DNA of 6,733 bases, taken from NCBI GenBank assembly GCA_043743105.1, contig JAYTXD010000032.1, positions 1 to 6,733 of the forward strand, written 5' to 3'. Positions 6,317-6,733 of the stretch are shown piece after piece. The notes beneath the pieces are model-generated. The model searched no databases. It saw nothing but the letters and a program-made list of their open reading frames with translations, and had not been told where the DNA came from. This stretch comes from RYN-417 sp043743105. Its GTDB lineage: Bacteria > Patescibacteriota > Saccharimonadia > Saccharimonadales > JACDBH01. Numbering within the stretch: the first letter of the stretch is position 1; every line of letters starts with the position of its first letter. Made by a program: the position numbers and the translations under genes.

Positions 6317-6732
6317 TCAGGACTGCTCCTCTAACCTGTTCGTCCAGAGAAGAAACTGCAAAGCATTGTAATAGTAAGCTGTTTTGAGGCTCCTCTGTGC
6401 TGGTTTATCTTGCTCTTCTATACACCAAATCTACCATCAAGTGGACTGGTTGTGTTGGCTACTTTCTTGCCTGTTTGCTCCGTGTATTTCTGTAAATAAT
6501 CATGCTGGGAGGTAAACAAGTTTGGCAGGTTCCTGCATAGGCTAAAATATGCTCGCCTCGTGCGTTCATGGGCATACCTTTTGGTTACTGTGTCCCGTTC
6601 TTTGAGCCATGTGCCGTATTTTGTATACCAACTTGCTAGTGCATCTTCAAAGGCTAGCTCGTTACTCCTAGCTAATGTTAGGGCAATAGCTCTCAGCTCA
6701 ATGTTCTGGATAAGTCTCGGGTGCTTCGTTAA
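6317..6732 (-). pseudogene. C-terminal remnant of an IS256-like transposase
   Basis: The minus strand is open from the window edge (6732) down to a TAG at 6418-6420, giving 104 residues. They include a helical segment with W-Y-x-K-Y-G-x-W-L-K-E-R, then HERTRRAYFSLCRNLPNLFT, then NTTSPLDGRFG. This layout resembles the C-terminal third of DDE transposases of the IS256-related, Zn-binding-variant type (THRKLRSAY-like, N-LP-x-LFT, NTTN-x-L/I-EG). Past the TAG the same frame goes on as KSKINQHRGASK, which matches the family's K-x-K-x-x-x-HRGLS ending, so the TAG probably replaces a TGG tryptophan codon. A shift to another frame near 6383-6398 gives LKTAYYYNALQFLLW and ends at TGA (6317-6319), suggesting an additional frameshift. 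The N-terminal part would lie beyond the window. The transposase points towards the broken galU. The element's end and its inverted repeat could not be fixed. Confidence 0.6.
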
Positions 6733-6733
6733 G

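Noticed and set aside
6418..6420. TAG read as a sense codon (recoding or suppression) in the transposase.
   Set aside because: uvrB ends naturally at a TAG exactly where the family ends, and the transposase shows a second lesion downstream, so a nonsense mutation is simpler.
1..6733. CRISPR arrays, tRNA or rRNA genes, riboswitches and phage genes.
   Set aside because: No regularly spaced repeats, cloverleaf-like or rRNA-like segments, or structured leaders were seen, and nearly all bases before 6231 are accounted for by coding sequence.

Overview
The window looks like a stretch of chromosome from a small-genome bacterium of the Candidate Phyla Radiation, most likely a Saccharibacteria (TM7) relative. 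The lineage call is an inference from the tightly overlapped genes, the protein flavour, and a small membrane-anchored protein inside the gat operon of a kind I associate with this radiation. TGA is used as a stop: gatC, gatA and gatB all end in TGA at points where the next gene starts and the protein family ends. That fits genetic code 11 and argues against the TGA-as-glycine lineages (Gracilibacteria, Absconditabacteria).

Layout. Positions 42-2012 encode UvrB, the damage-verification helicase of nucleotide excision repair. A 56-base gap with a likely promoter follows. Then comes a compact plus-strand operon: gatC (2069-2362), gatA (2359-3789), a 135-residue membrane-anchored protein with an HEPN-like R-N-x3-H motif (3786-4193), gatB (4195-5625), a Nudix hydrolase (5622-6176), and the start of a UTP-glucose-1-phosphate uridylyltransferase (galU, from 6163). 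Three of the junctions are 4-base ATGA overlaps, one is a 1-base gap and one is a 14-base overlap, so the block is almost certainly cotranscribed and partly coupled in translation.

Functionally, GatCAB is the glutamine-dependent amidotransferase that turns misacylated Glu-tRNA(Gln) (and often Asp-tRNA(Asn)) into Gln-tRNA(Gln) or Asn-tRNA(Asn). All three subunits are full length, and the GatA triad sits at the textbook positions (K79, S154, S178). The Nudix protein resembles ADP-ribose/ADP-sugar pyrophosphatases, and its pairing with galU suggests nucleotide-sugar metabolism.

The last 570 bases are different. galU is convincing for only 23 codons, then carries frame changes and stops and fades out near 6300. 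The minus strand from 6732 down to about 6317 is the C-terminal part of an IS256-like transposase that is itself broken by an in-frame TAG and an apparent frameshift. The intact operon therefore runs into a decayed insertion-sequence zone, or into a badly assembled repeat.

The points most worth following up are the HEPN-like membrane protein nested in a tRNA-amidation operon, the broken galU/IS junction, and two extended -10 promoters placed so close to their start codons that the mRNAs would be leaderless or nearly so.
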